Shown: positions 11,885 to 23,450 of the stretch, piece after piece | How the letters are laid out: each line of letters starts with the position of its first letter | Numbering within the stretch: position 1 is the stretch's first letter | NCBI RefSeq assembly: GCF_963924675.1 | Contig: NC_089222.1 | Span: 3,038,001-3,102,000, forward strand | Reading direction: 5' to 3' | DNA: 64,000 nucleotides | Source: Phocoena phocoena | Taxonomy: Eukaryota > Chordata > Mammalia > Artiodactyla > Phocoenidae | The notes under the pieces: model-generated | What the model saw: only the letters and a program-made list of their open reading frames with translations | What the model was told of the DNA's origin: nothing | The model's database searches: none | Translations under genes and position numbers: made by a program

Positions 11885-12388
11885 TGAGACAGGCTGGGAC
11901 CTGGGACCTGGGCCCCTTTGCTGCAGGGCTTGCACCTGGACAAACATCTCCAGGTACAGAATACAAAGAAACTATAAGGGACTAAAAATAACTGCGTGCA
12001 TGCACAGTTGGGGCAAAATTATGGACAAGATACAAAAAGACCAAAGAGCCCAACTGCCACTTCTGAAGAGCTGGAAGCAAAAGCAGGGGCTCAGGAGCAA
12101 AAGCAGGGCACTTGCGCATGCCCCCTGCACTCAGCACCACCAAAGGGGGTGGGCAGACCACCTAAGCCACACCTCTGGCCTGAGCCCTGGACACACCCCT
12201 CCCCTCCCCCCATATAAGGAACCAGCTCGCCTTCCCCGGCAACTTGGGGAGCGAGCGAGGGAACCTGTTACTTGTTCTCGCTCCCCTCTGCGGCAGCAGG
12301 GGCCCCAATAAAGCCTTGCCTGGATTTCTTGTCTGGCCTCTGATCAGTTTCTCTTGATTAAGGAAGCCAAGAACCCTGGTTGGCAACA
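11885..12388 (+). mobile_element. Solo LTR of an endogenous retrovirus, copy 1
   Basis: It begins TGAGACAGGCTGGG and ends in TTGGCAACA (TG...CA). It holds a TATA box (catataagg, 12211-12219), a polyadenylation signal AATAAA (12307-12312) and a downstream T/G-rich element. Two related copies occur in the same orientation at 33198 and 59800. A 20-bp tandem duplication near 12076-12110 (agcaaaagcaggg unit) is absent from the other copies. No internal retroviral sequence adjoins it. No TSD is obvious. Confidence 0.85.
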
Positions 12389-12869
12389 GAGCTGTCCTTT
12401 GTTCCACTTACCCTGCGCTTGCAAGGTTCTGGACTAAATGCTTCCTGTACAAGCCAACCCTCTCACTACACACCCCTGAGGTCGCCTTAGCTTCACATTG
12501 TACTTAAGGAAACTCCAGTCCACAGACAGCTGGAGTTGGAATGGAGCCCACGGCTGACGTCCATCCTAAAGGGAACTGGTTCATTTGAAACACACTGATT
12601 TTTCACTACTGTTTTCAGTGCTTCTCAATCAAAGTCTTCCCAGCTAGTCTTCCTGGGAGCAAATCAAGTCGCAGCCAAGGGTCCACCACTGGGTTTACAC
12701 AGGCAGGTGCCTCCCAGGGAATCTCCAGAGCCTTTGCCTCAGTGAGGAATGATGCTCGAATAGTGAGTGTTTAGAGCTGAGGTGCAAAACTGTGGCCACT
12801 ACCTTACCACGGAGGCCCAGAATTTGGAGGGCTGGCTGGTTGGAACAGACCTGGACGTTCTCAACTGTA
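12389..12869. other. Intronic, no gene seen
   Basis: No open frame of note and no repeat identified with confidence. Confidence 0.45.
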
Positions 12870-13065
12870 CATCTGCATCTGGGAGGAAATCACTCCTGCC
12901 TCTGACCCACTGTGACCTCAAGCAAGTGACCTGCCTTCTCTAAGCTTCAGGTTGCAAATCCGTCTGTACAGGTGGCTGGGTGGTGTCACCTCACAGGGCA
13001 GTCCTGAGGACTAACTGAAGTATCGTATGAGAACATCAGCACACTGCCTGGCCCAGTGCAAGCCT
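12870..13065 (+). mobile_element. MIR SINE
   Basis: 'ctctgacccactgtgacctcaagcaagtgacctgccttctctaagcttcag...cagtcctgaggactaactgaag...cactgcctggcccagtgc' follows the MIR consensus order. Confidence 0.8.
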
Positions 13066-13325
13066 CCACCCCTTGCTCCCAGGTTATTACACACACAGGA
13101 CCACCACCAGTTGCCTGCTTAACCACAAACAGGGTTTTCTGATAAGATCATTGATAAATGATGCAATTCCTTCACCAGCAGAACTCCATCACTAAAAGCA
13201 TGAGTGAGGAATCATAGGAAACTAGGGACCCACCTGAGGAAGGAGAACATTTCTAGGAACCAGCTTAGATATCGCCCTGTTAAAGATTGAGATTGGTCTG
13301 CCAGAACTGTACTGAAGGCCAGAGA
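13066..13325. other. Intronic, no gene seen
   Basis: Short unique-looking stretch. Confidence 0.4.
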
Positions 13326-13329
13326 ATTA

Positions 13330-13556
13330 GCATCCCATCCATCTATCCCCCGCTCCATGCTTCCACCCACCCCCTCACCTATCCATCCATCCATCCATCC
13401 ATCCACCCCCAACAATCCTTCCACCCACCCAGTCACCTGTCCATCCAACCATCCATCCATCCATCCATCCATCTGTCCATCCACTCCCCCCATCCTTCCA
13501 CCCACCTACTCATCCATCCATCCAGCCAGCCATCCATCCACCCATCTAGTTCATCT
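13330..13556. repeat. (CATC)n microsatellite, imperfect
   Basis: Repeated catc/ccac tetramers with interruptions. The long Ser-His-Pro-rich and Asp-Gly-Trp-Met open frames here are artefacts of the tetranucleotide repeat. Confidence 0.95.
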
Positions 13557-13649
13557 AACATTCCCCATGTGCCTTTTATGGGCTGTCATGTCGGTTCTAT
13601 ACCCAATTTATTTATCAAAATCCACACACTTCTCTTTATTTTCGAATTT

Positions 13650-14310
13650 TATTTTTCACTTTTATCTCCACTGTCACCATCTCATTCCAAATCATCCTCT
13701 CTCACCTGTGCTTAGCTAGTCTCCTCACTTTTCTTCCCAGCCCCTCCCCACCCAGTTCCCACACAGGAGACCAAGCAGTCGATATCTTAAAACCAGAAAT
13801 GTGACCATGTCATTCCATGTTGATCGCTTACCAGGGGGGCCTCAGGACACTGAGAACGAAATCAAACTCCTTCAGGTGGGCTACAAGAGCCTGCCAATCT
13901 GGCCCCTGGCTTCCTCTCAGATGGCATGTTGGACCACTCCTCCCCTTAATCGCTATGCCCAGCCCCAGCAGTCATCTGGGTTCCCAGAAGACAGACTTAT
14001 TCCAGCCTCGAGACCTTCTCCCACGCTGTTCCCACAGTCGGTACCACCCCCCATCCTGCCTGCCATATGCACGGTCAGCTCCTTCTCAGACTTCACACCT
14101 CCTCACTGAGGTCTTCTCTCATCAGCCAATTCTAAGGCCCTTCTCCTACTTATTTTCTATCATAGCTTGATTTTCAACTATACGTACGCATTTTGGGCCA
14201 CCTAGTTTCATGTCTACCTGACCCGTAGACTGAAAGCTCTAAGAGCATGGACCGCGACTGTGCTTCGTTTACCACGCAGCTCTCAGCAGGTAGCACAGAG
14301 CCTGGCGCCT
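13650..14310 (+). mobile_element. L2 LINE 3' portion, copy 1
   Basis: L2-like phrases appear in order: 'aagagcctgccaatctggcccctggcttcc', 'accttctcccacgctgttcc', 'cttcacacctcctcactgaggtc', 'agctctaagagcatggaccgcgac', 'gtagcacagagcctggc'. It is degraded and non-coding. Confidence 0.7.
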
Positions 14311-14705
14311 GCCGCTCCTCTGCCTGGAACAGTCCTGCCCTGACATCCACCTGCCTCACTTGCTTACTTCCTTTACATCCCTGCCCAAACGTTCTCTTGC
14401 CACACAGACGTTCCCTGACCGTCCTTTATCAAATAACCCCCGCCAGCCCCATAACCCTCTGCTTAACGTCTCTCTTTACATTTCAAGTGCTCGGCAGCCA
14501 TATGTATCACACAACACAGTTCTAAGCAGTGGGGACCACCCGGCACATTCCGTCAAGCTGCTAATCACTTACTTCTGTCTACCCTCTCCCCGCCTCCACC
14601 AAAGAACGCTCCATGACGTCAGGGACTGTCCTCAGTGTGGACATTCGGTGCCTGAAACCGCATCTGGCAGATGGCAGGCACGCAATAAATATTTGTTGTT
14701 GAAAG
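14311..14705 (+). mobile_element. L2 LINE 3' portion, copy 2
   Basis: 'tctgcctggaacagtcctgccctgacatccacctgcc' through 'gtcagggactgtcctcagtg' to 'ggcacgcaataaatatttgttgttg' follows the L2 3' end. It sits directly after another L2 tail in the same orientation. Confidence 0.75.
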
Positions 14706-16340
14706 ACCAAATGGTAAATATTCAGGAAATACGTGAATAATTGAGTGAGCTCATGAAGGCACGAACCAGAAAGTGTACTTACTGAGGGGTCTATGAAGCC
14801 AGTGAAGGTAAAATTCCCGACCTCAAGGAGCTTGCTACTGAGGACACGGGACAGGCAGCCCGGTGACACTTAGCATGCAATCTGCATCCTCTCTCCACCT
14901 CCACGCCAGCTCTCTACCCTTTCTGTCCTCTGCCTCGCACCTCAAAATGAAACGAGGTTTTAATTGTGCTTATCTTGTTTTTGCCTTCAAGCGAATACTG
15001 GGCATTTTGCTCCAAGGCGAACAGGATAACCCAGCATCCTGGGAATTTTATTCTCACGATAGAAAGATCTTTGGGTGGTTTTTTCCCCTCCTTTGTTCCC
15101 CCATCCGTTTAACACTGCAAGTACGTGTGTAAAATTTTGTAGTGCTTTGTCAGAACACTTTATCAAGTTGTGATATAAACTGAAAATTTAAAAACCTTCC
15201 ACATCGAGCATAATTTCCCATTGTATTCCCAGAGCCATAAAAGCAAACCTTTTCAAAATGGAGAGAGAGACGGAGAGAGAGAAGCCTTCTTTTGAAGGTA
15301 TCTGCTAGTCTGTGGGTTTAATCTTTACTTTTATGAGATGAAAAAGGCTTGTACCACATTGCTTAAGAGACTCATCTTTATTCCAACCAAGATGGAAAAG
15401 ATGGTGGAAAGAGCGTGACTGCTGGTACGTTTCAAACCTAACCCTAATTCCTACAGGAAAAAAGTTCTGATTAAATTATCCTTTGATCTTCTTTTTCAGG
15501 CCAACACCTTGACTAAAGAGACCTTAAAACTACGCATGCACTTTACCCTTTGTGCAACCTGCTTTTTCAAGGAGCTCGTTTAAAATGAGCGTTTATGCTG
15601 GGTACCGTGGTAACAGAAGTAGGTCACCCTGCTTTGGTTGTGCATCTGACTCCAGCAGAAAAGGCAGGTGGGCATCCCACCTCACACTCGCCCGAAAGCA
15701 GTGTTTGCATCAGCCGCGCAGTGAGAAGGGAAAGGCGGCAGTTTAGCTCTCACTGCAAGACGCTTCTCAGATGCCTCAGAAGACTTCCCGTGACATTTTA
15801 AACACATTCCCTCCTAGCTGCAATGAACGACGTCTTCCGCATTGAGGGCACAGCAGCAAAACCCCACAGAATATTAAATGCGCACCAGCCTTAGGCACTG
15901 CCGGTAGGATGGAATGCTAGAACTCTTTAAGAGGCAGTTTTCAAATTGTACATTTTATGGGAATGGGAATAAGACGTTTTCTTCCCCCGTAACTGCTACT
16001 GCTAAAAACGGCTCATTTTAAAAATTATGCAATGTTACTAATAGGTCCTGTACAAAAGAAAAAGAGTTTGTAAAAATCACTGCAGAAGTTTTAGTGTTAC
16101 TCTTTCCCCCTTTTAATTCTGGAAGTGAGTGAGGGCTGATGCTCTATTCAAACAGGGAAGTGATAGGTAAGCTGTTTTCTCATCATTTTCACAAAGCACT
16201 CGTTAAGCATTTTTTGAGGGCACTACATACTATGCGTGGGGTAGACATGGCCCCTGACTTCTAGAAGCTCCTAATCTGTAGTTTGTTCAGCTCAACTGGT
16301 GAAAATGCTCTCCCAAGAGAAGGATGCTATGGTAATAAGG
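14706..16340. other. Intronic, no gene or clear repeat seen
   Basis: Mixed composition. Open frames at 14863-15132 and 15552-15746 have no recognisable domains. Confidence 0.45.
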
Positions 16341-16349
16341 GCCCTCCCC

Positions 16350-16470
16350 TCAGAATCAGGACGCCCGGGTTCTACTTCTGGCGCAACCATGGTTAGCCAT
16401 TGACATTGGACAAGTCATTTCAGTTCTACAAATCTTATATTCCTGAGTCATTAAACAGGAGCTTTCAGTC
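16350..16470 (+). mobile_element. MIR-like fragment
   Basis: 'cccgggttctacttctggcgcaaccatggttagccattgacattggacaagtcatttcagttct' is MIR-like but degraded. Confidence 0.55.
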
Positions 16471-19400
16471 TCTCCCTTACTGTTTCACATGAAACTTGCC
16501 AAGATCCAACTACCTGAAGGTGATTGCTTGTGTTATAAAAGGATCATTCACTTTACAAAAAAACTTACCCCACACTTCATTTAAACAGTGATTACCCCAC
16601 TCTACATCTGGGGAAAAAAAGTCTTCCTATGTATAAGGACTTATCCTGCAAGAGGCCAGAAATCAGGTAGAAACAAGGACAGAGAACAATGCCCTTATGC
16701 AGACATTCCCTCAACTTCTCATATGTAAAGAGATAATGCTTCTGATACGTCTGCAGAACCTACTGGAAACTATTCTCAATACATTCAGGTACATGTTTAT
16801 TGTGATAGCCCTGTGTCACGTACTGGATTTTTGAGCAATGCTGTCAGCAAGTGAAACATTTCCTTGTCTTAAATATGAGCTCTGGTGAACATGAGAACTT
16901 TCTAGACACCACCATAAAAACGTAGAACATGTGAACCGGATTCTGACCACGTGTTCATGGGTTCCTAACCCAGGGCTTACTGGGGCCGTGCCCTGGATGG
17001 GAACTTGGAGACCAATCAGCTTGGGTGCCCTGCTCTACGGACAGAGGTGGAGCCCAGAATCTAGGGCCATAAGCCATAATACCCAACGCATATCAGAGTC
17101 CCCTACAGGCGTGGGTGACAGGGGCAGGACAGGGGCGCCTCAGGAACGAAAACACTGGGGTGGGGTCTCTGGGAGGATCGCAGACCTCTCACTTCCCCAG
17201 GGATGCCTTTCCAGATGGGAATTCTGCGCCACGGCTCATGCTGGGCCAGACCCTCCCAGCGTTCTCCACCTTCGCTCCTGCCCCAAAGCACACACACACC
17301 TTCCCTCCTCCCTCTGCCAAGTTTGACGGAAGCCAACACTTATTTCCTCAAAGGTATCAAAAAGTGATTTAAAATGCCACCTTTCCCCGGGAACTCCTAT
17401 ATTCATGGGACTATAAAGAAAACCTTACAGTGAAGTGAAGAACCCTTTACATGTAAGGATGGGAAGTCGCTTGGGACTTGGGGTGTAGGGACGGGTGTGC
17501 AGTGCACCCACTCACAGATGTGCCGGGAGCCCTGTCCCCACCGGTGGCTTGTTTGCCCCCGTTCTCTCTGTTTCACCCCTCCCACCTACAGTCTAGGGAC
17601 AGGTAGGGATGGAGCAAGTACACATCTTCTCATGGATTTTTAAATCTACACGTTCATGCTAGATCCCTAGAGATTTAGGAGGGCACAATTACAGCTTCAC
17701 TTCTCTCATTTCACACGCCAAGCGGATAGCTCCTTCTCTGGACCACTTCTGCTTGAAGTATTTTGTATGGCATATTTTCTTAGACAAGGTAATTAACCTC
17801 TTTGTATCTAGGGAGTCCATCTCTCCAATGATGAGACGCTTTCAGAACACGCCATGATAGGAACGTTCAGAGATTCCCCCCAGAAAGGTGACACACGAAG
17901 AAATCGCAGAGAGGAAAGTCAATCCCGGCACGTCGTTAAACCACTTCAACAACTGTCTGTCTACTTCACTGGAGCCGAGCACGGTCCGAATGAGGCTTCA
18001 CTGTAATTGTGTCCTGGAAGTAAATATGATTTTCCACGACAAGGTCTGGCCGACTCTCATGAAAGGCACGTTACAAGCCTATTGTCTCAGCTCGTGGGAT
18101 GCCTGGAAGGGATGCTACTAATCGCTGCTTCCACGCCCGTGTCTGGCGGATGTGTGACACCCAGAGAGGGCAGGTGAGTTGCGCAGGTCTCCCACCTAGT
18201 GAGGGGCGCGGCCGGCCCCTAGGTCTTACCTATGGGCTTCTGGGTGTGTTAACAGACGGCTATTACACTCGACCAGGGAGCCCAGAGGCAGGCCTGCTGC
18301 GTGGCTCTCTTCTCTATTCATTCATGAATTACAGTCCAGCAGAACCAAAGCCCCCGTGGCTCTCATTTCTTGTTTTTTTTTTTTTCCCCTCAGACATCCT
18401 AGAAACTGTCAGAGGCACCAGGAATAATGGAGAAGCAGCAGCAGCTCCCTGCAGCAGCAAAGTGCACGTGCAGATCCACCCCCGACGCACGGAGCTCGGT
18501 GATGAGTCTGCAGGTGAGGGGAGGAAACTCTGAGGAAGATGGTTGCATCTTTCAGAGGAGCGAAGTCTGAAAGCGAAGTAGGTCGGGGAAGTTCTTCTGG
18601 GATAGGAATACACACAGAGGTCATTTCTCCGCAGCAGGCGGGCTGTGCGTTGTGCAGATGGGGTGTCGCGGGAGATGTGGATTCCAGGTGGAAAGTAATG
18701 CCCTGTCCCCTGATGTGGAGAGTCCCAGACAAAGGTTCTTCTGCAGTCTTGGACCAGTAAAATGAGCCACACTTACTTACATCTTCTCCTTCTCAAGCAT
18801 TTTGATTTGTCAAGGCGCTTTCACAGTTTTTTCGTACTCCCGATATTTTGGTCTCACAAACTCTCTTAGACGTGGAAAGGATAGGAATGAATATCTTCAT
18901 ATTAAGAGATACAAAAATAGACGCAGTGGTGTTTTTCTGCCTTGGGTGCATCTTTAAAATGGTCCAGGACACCGCGCTAGTTTATTGACCTGTATATGTT
19001 TTAAGTTCCTCTTTGGTGGTTTATAAACGGTGAAGGGTAATAAGTCTGTCTTGAGTTGATGTAAATGTTAAAGCATTTCACTCTTTATAGTGTATGAGGT
19101 TTAATACAATGTGTGACCCTTTAGACAAAGAGCAGTAATCCCAGGATGCTACCCGTCCCAGCTTTGGAGCCACTACTTACAATCATTTTCTCTCTCTTCT
19201 TCTAGAACTGCTTTCAGAGCCAATTCCTAGACAAGAAAATCAAGCTCATTCATTATTCACGGTCACTACTTCTTTTGGATAATTCTCTTTTAGATAAAGA
19301 AGAGTTATCAGTTGGACGTTAACATTCTCATCTGTGTGTGCTTAAAAAAATTACACACGTTTATAGTCAGCTGCATTTCTATCCAGGACAAAACCCTTGT

Positions 19401-19659
19401 ATTTTTCCTGCGCCTAACATGAAAGGATTTTCGGGGTGTTGCTGGGAGAGGATTTGTTTATGAATTTTCAGTCTGAAGTTGAAATTAGATATGGTCCTTA
19501 CTGAATTATCAAGACATGATTGTAAGGCACATAACCGCTGAGTAGCTTACACGAATTGGATAGAAATGAAGGTGCAGTTACAAATTGCACATATGTTTGG
19601 CATGGAACTAAACTCTCATGACTGGTGTTTGAATTTAGAAAACATAGGAAGAGTGAATG
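16471..19659. other. Intronic, about 3.2 kb without gene or clear repeat
   Basis: No repeat family is evident. A T-run followed by 'cccctcag' at 18371-18393 looks like a plus-strand acceptor but is not linked to any coding sequence. Open frames (e.g. 18099-18533, 18329-18772) overlap on opposite strands without domains. Confidence 0.45.
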
Positions 19660-19667
19660 GATTATGG

Positions 19668-19891
19668 CAGGGGCTGGCAAACTCCTTCCGTAAAGGGCCA
19701 GACAGTATATACTTTAGGCTTCATGGGCTACATGGTCTCCGTTGCAACTACTCAACTCTGCTGTTAGAGCAAGGAAGAAGCCGTAGATGATATGTAAATG
19801 AATATATGTGGCTGTGTTCCAATAAAACTTTATTGATAAAAACAGGCAGCAGGCCAGATTTGACTCACAGGCTTAAGTTTGCTGACCCCTA
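19668..19891 (+). mobile_element. hAT-type nonautonomous DNA transposon (MER58-like), copy A
   Basis: It starts caggggctggcaaactcc and ends gtttgctgacccctag, i.e. imperfect terminal inverted repeats. It includes 'tccgtaaagggccagacag' and 'gtggctgtgttccaataaaactttattgataaaaacaggcagc'. Flanking 8-mers gattatgg and gtttgtgg agree at 6 of 8 positions, fitting the 8-bp hAT duplication. The family name is from memory. Confidence 0.82.
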
Positions 19892-20154
19892 GGTTTGTGG
19901 TCTATTAAACTGAGGGAAATATGGATGTAATCCTTAGATATCAAGACGTCTAAATGTCCAAGAATAGGTTTATTTCTCCCTGGGGAAACAGACAAATGCA
20001 AAACTGTATTAGCATCTATCTTCTCAACCATTTTCCACCTAAAGCATTGTCAATACCCAACGTTACTTTGCCTGAAGTATTAGACAATTAGGAAAACGGA
20101 AGTTCTACCTCAGTCAAAGAATTAACCTCTTCTTTTTTGTCAAAGAAAAGCCTT

Positions 20155-20355
20155 TCTTCTAAAACAGATAACTAACAAGGACCTACGGTATAGCACAGGG
20201 AACTCTGCTCAGTACTTTGTTAATAACCGATATGGGAAAAGAATTTGAAAACGAATAGATACATGTATCTGTATAACTGAATCACTTAGCTGTACACCTG
20301 AAACTAACACAACATTGTTAATCAATTATGCTCTGATATAAAATAAGAATTTAAA
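20155..20355 (+). mobile_element. L1 3' end fragment
   Basis: 'gataactaacaaggacctacggtatagcacagggaactctgctcag...ctgtacacctgaaactaacacaacattg' is the L1 3' UTR. Confidence 0.9.
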
Positions 20356-20561
20356 AAACAAGTTTTTCTTCTTTTCCCCTCACATGACTAACAAATGTAC
20401 CCTGACGTTACACAATAAAATAAAAATACAGATAAGTTCAAACAAGAATATAACAATAGCTTTTAACATTTTGAGCAATATCTTCCAAACTTTGTTTTAA
20501 GAACTATGAGATCAAAACGTGCATAATTTTATTTTATCTTTTATAACTTAACAACAGATTG

Positions 20562-20855
20562 GGACTTCCCTGGTGGCACAGTGGTTAAGAATCTGCCTGC
20601 CAACGCAGGGGACATGGGTTCAAGCCCTGGTCTGGGAAGATGCCACATGCCGCAGAGCAGCTAAGCCTGTGCGCCACAAGTACTGAGCCTGCGCTCTAGA
20701 GCCTGCGAGCCACAAGTACTGAGCCCGTGTGCCACAGCTACTGAAGCCTGCGTGCCTAGAGCCCGTGCTCCACAAGAGAAGCCACCAGAATGAGAAGCCC
20801 GTGCACCACAATGAAAACCCAAGAATAATAAATAAATTTTAAAAATTAAAAAAAC
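20562..20855 (+). mobile_element. CHR-type SINE (long form) with perfect 12-bp TSD
   Basis: 'ggacttccctggtggcacagtggttaagaatctgcctgcc' begins the tRNA-related part and the tail is A/T-rich. aacaacagattg at 20550-20561 is repeated at 20856-20867. Confidence 0.95.
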
Positions 20856-20894
20856 AACAACAGATTGAGCTTTTGTTAAATTAAAAAGCAATGT

Positions 20895-21620
20895 AATATC
20901 ATTAGTGATCATGAAAATGCAAACTAAAACCACAATGAGATATCACTTCATACCTAGTAGATGTCTAAAATTAAAAAGACTGAAATATCAAGGTTTGGTA
21001 AGAATACATCGCTGATGGAGTGTGAAATTGTAGGTAAAAACACCTTGGAAAACTGGCCACTTTTTACAAAATTAAACACATGCATCCTTATGACCCACTA
21101 ACTCTACTCTTGAGTATTTACCTAACAGAAGTAAGTGTCTATGTCCCCCACAAAGCATGTACAAGGAGGCTCATGGCAGTTTTATTCATAGTAGCCCCAA
21201 ACTGAAAGCAACCCAAATACCCAATAAGGTGAGAACTGCCCATCCAGCAAATGGAATCCCACTCAGCAAAATAAGGAGCAAATAACCAACACATGCACCA
21301 ACATGGAAAAATCCTGCAAACATAATGACGGATGAAGGGCACCAGACATGAAGAGTGCAGACTGTATGATTCCACGCACAGGAAGTTCAACAGGCAAAAC
21401 TCATCTCTGGTGACAGACGTCAGAACAGTTACGTTAAGTGTAACCAGCACCCAAATCAAGATGCGGAATGTTCCAACCCCAGAAGGTCCACACAGTCCCT
21501 TTCTAATATCTTGACTCGGAAGGTGGCTAGAAGGACGTTTACCTTTATCAAAACTTACTACATAGTACATAAGATCTGTACCGTTAAGATACGCATATTA
21601 TACCTTAATAAAGAGAAAAA
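20895..21620 (+). mobile_element. Old L1 (L1M-type) ORF2 end and 3' region
   Basis: 'aatgcaaactaaaaccacaatgagatatcacttcatacc', '...gaaaactggccac...', '...tactcttgagtatttacc...', '...tggaaaaatcctgcaaacataatg...' follow old L1 ORF2 order. It is too degraded to code. Confidence 0.78.
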
Positions 21621-22180
21621 CATTCTAAAATATAGTAGTTTTTTGCCTGAGAAAGGGAAGTCAAACAAAACTGAGGAGACATCCAGAAAGGCAGGATTTG
21701 GAGGAGAGAGTTTTAAATGATAAAATCTGACAGGGAACGAGGGGAGGAGATGACCCCTGCTTTGTGTTTTGTGTGACAGACAGTCTTTATCTTGCTACCT
21801 TCAATGTCGTGTCCAGTTATTTCTTTTGGGGTGTAGGGTCATAAAGATTGCCTTGCCCTTCTATGCCCTTTTGATTCCAATTTGGAAAACAGATGAGCTT
21901 TAACTACATGGAGGGGTGTCCCAAGGAAGAACAACGAAAAATGTCAAGGACATCCTAAAGGACACCTCCCAGGACCCTCTTGAGAAGAACCCCATGGAGT
22001 CATTCGTCTCTAACATCACTATCTGGAAAACGTGAGATTCTGCTGAAACAATGAGGCTGTTTTCATCTCGTGGATGCCAAGGACCCTGCCACTGACCGCA
22101 TCCCTTTATTGCTCCACTAGTCTCACCAGAACTAGGGTCACCAGAACCCTTGTCTAGGCATAAGGATGCATGTGTCTAGG
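21621..22180. other. Intronic, no gene seen
   Basis: No open frame or clear repeat. Confidence 0.4.
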
Positions 22181-22210
22181 CAGATTAGTGCACCCCACTG
22201 CACTAATCTG
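22181..22210. repeat. Perfect 12-bp inverted repeat (hairpin) with 6-nt loop
   Basis: cagattagtgca at 22181-22192 and its exact complement tgcactaatctg at 22199-22210 are separated by ccccac. Just upstream the 10-mer tgtctaggca occurs twice (22151-22160 and 22173-22182). Confidence 0.95.
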
Positions 22211-22275
22211 ACTCCAAGGTTTCTCCTATTTTCCCTTAAGTCAGTCTGTGTAACATTTAAAAATCCTGTCATTTA

Positions 22276-22476
22276 GGGCTTCCCTGGTGGCGCAGTGGTT
22301 GAGAGTCCGCCTGCCGATGCAGGGGACGCGGGTTCGTGCCCCGGTCCGGGAAGATCCCACGTGCCGCGGAGCGGCTGGGCCCGTGAGCCACGGCCGCTGA
22401 GCCTGCGCGTCCGGAGCCTGTGCTCCGCAACGGGAGAGGCCACAACAGTGAGAGGCCCGCGTACCGCAAAAAAATA
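22276..22476 (+). mobile_element. Young CHR SINE with perfect 17-bp TSD
   Basis: It begins gggcttccctggtggcgcagtggttgagag and ends 'gaggcccgcgtaccgcaaaaaaataaa'. The 17-mer aaaaatcctgtcattta is at 22259-22275 and 22477-22493. This GC-rich, CpG-rich subfamily is the kind abundant in whales and dolphins. Confidence 0.96.
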
Positions 22477-22493
22477 AAAAATCCTGTCATTTA

Positions 22494-23450
22494 AAAAAAT
22501 TGATATATAATTCACATACTATAAAACTGACCTTTTAAAGTGTGTGATTCAGTGGTTTTTGATATATCCACAAAGTTGTAATACTACCAACCCTAAAAAG
22601 AAACCCATTAGCACCCACTCCCCATTGCCCCATTGCTCCAGCCTCTGGCCACTCCTCGTATACCTTCTGTCTTTACGTTTCAATTTTTAATTTAAAAAAT
22701 GTTTAAAAATTCAAGTATAGTTGATTTACAGTGTTATGTTATAATAGTTTCAGATGTACAGCAAGTGATCAGTTATACAGGTATCTATTCTCTCCTCCTG
22801 TCTCTGTGGATTTCCTATTCTGGACTTTTTACCTGGGTGAATTCATACATTATGTAGCCTTTGTGTCTGGCTTCGTTCACTTGGCATAATATTTCCAAGG
22901 GCCATCCGTGTTGTACCATGCGCCAGTACTTCACTACATTTTATGCCTGATTAACATTCCACTGTATGGAGAGACCACATTTTTTGTCTCTTCATCAACT
23001 GGCAGATGTTTGGGTTGTTTTCACTTTGGGGCTGCTATGAATAATGCTGCAATGAAGATTTCTGTCAAGTCTCTGCGGGGCACATGTTTTCATTTTACCC
23101 AAGTACATACCTGGAATAGAAATGATGGGTGACACGGTAACCCTACGTTTAACTTTTTGGGAACTGCCGAACTATTTTCCAAAGTGGCTGCGTCATGTTA
23201 CAGTCCCGCCAGCCGTGTGTAAAGGTTCAAATTTCTGCCTGTCTTTGCCGGCACTTGTTACTGTTTATCGTTTTGATGTGGGTGTGAAGCGGTTAACGCA
23301 CCGATTTTGATCTGCACTTCCCAGACGACTAATAAACATACTGAGTGTCATTCTGTGTGCTGATTGGCCATGTGTGTACCTTCTTTGGTGAAACGTCTAT
23401 GCAAATCCATTGTCCTCTTTTCAATTACGTTGCCTTTTTACTGTTGAGTT
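22494..23450 (-). mobile_element. Old L1 (L1M-type) 3' region with a nested younger L1 piece near 22683-22785
   Basis: 'cacatactataaaactgaccttttaaagtgtgtgattcagtgg', 'gtgtctggcttcgttcacttggcataat' and 'ttttccaaagtggctgcgtcatgttacagtcccgccag' match the reverse complement of old L1. The string 'agtatagttgatttacagtgttatgttataatagtttcagatgtacagc' inside belongs to a younger L1 3' UTR. Confidence 0.8.

Noticed and set aside
11814..12311. 165-codon open frame over LTR copy 1
   Set aside because: It reads through the LTR regulatory region; no retroviral gene sequence is present.
13212..13719. Repetitive Ser-His-Pro and Gly-Trp-Met-Asp open frames
   Set aside because: These are translations of the (CATC)n microsatellite.
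18371..18396. Long T-run plus cccctcag resembling a strong 3' splice site (plus strand)
   Set aside because: No coding sequence follows, and the host gene is on the other strand.
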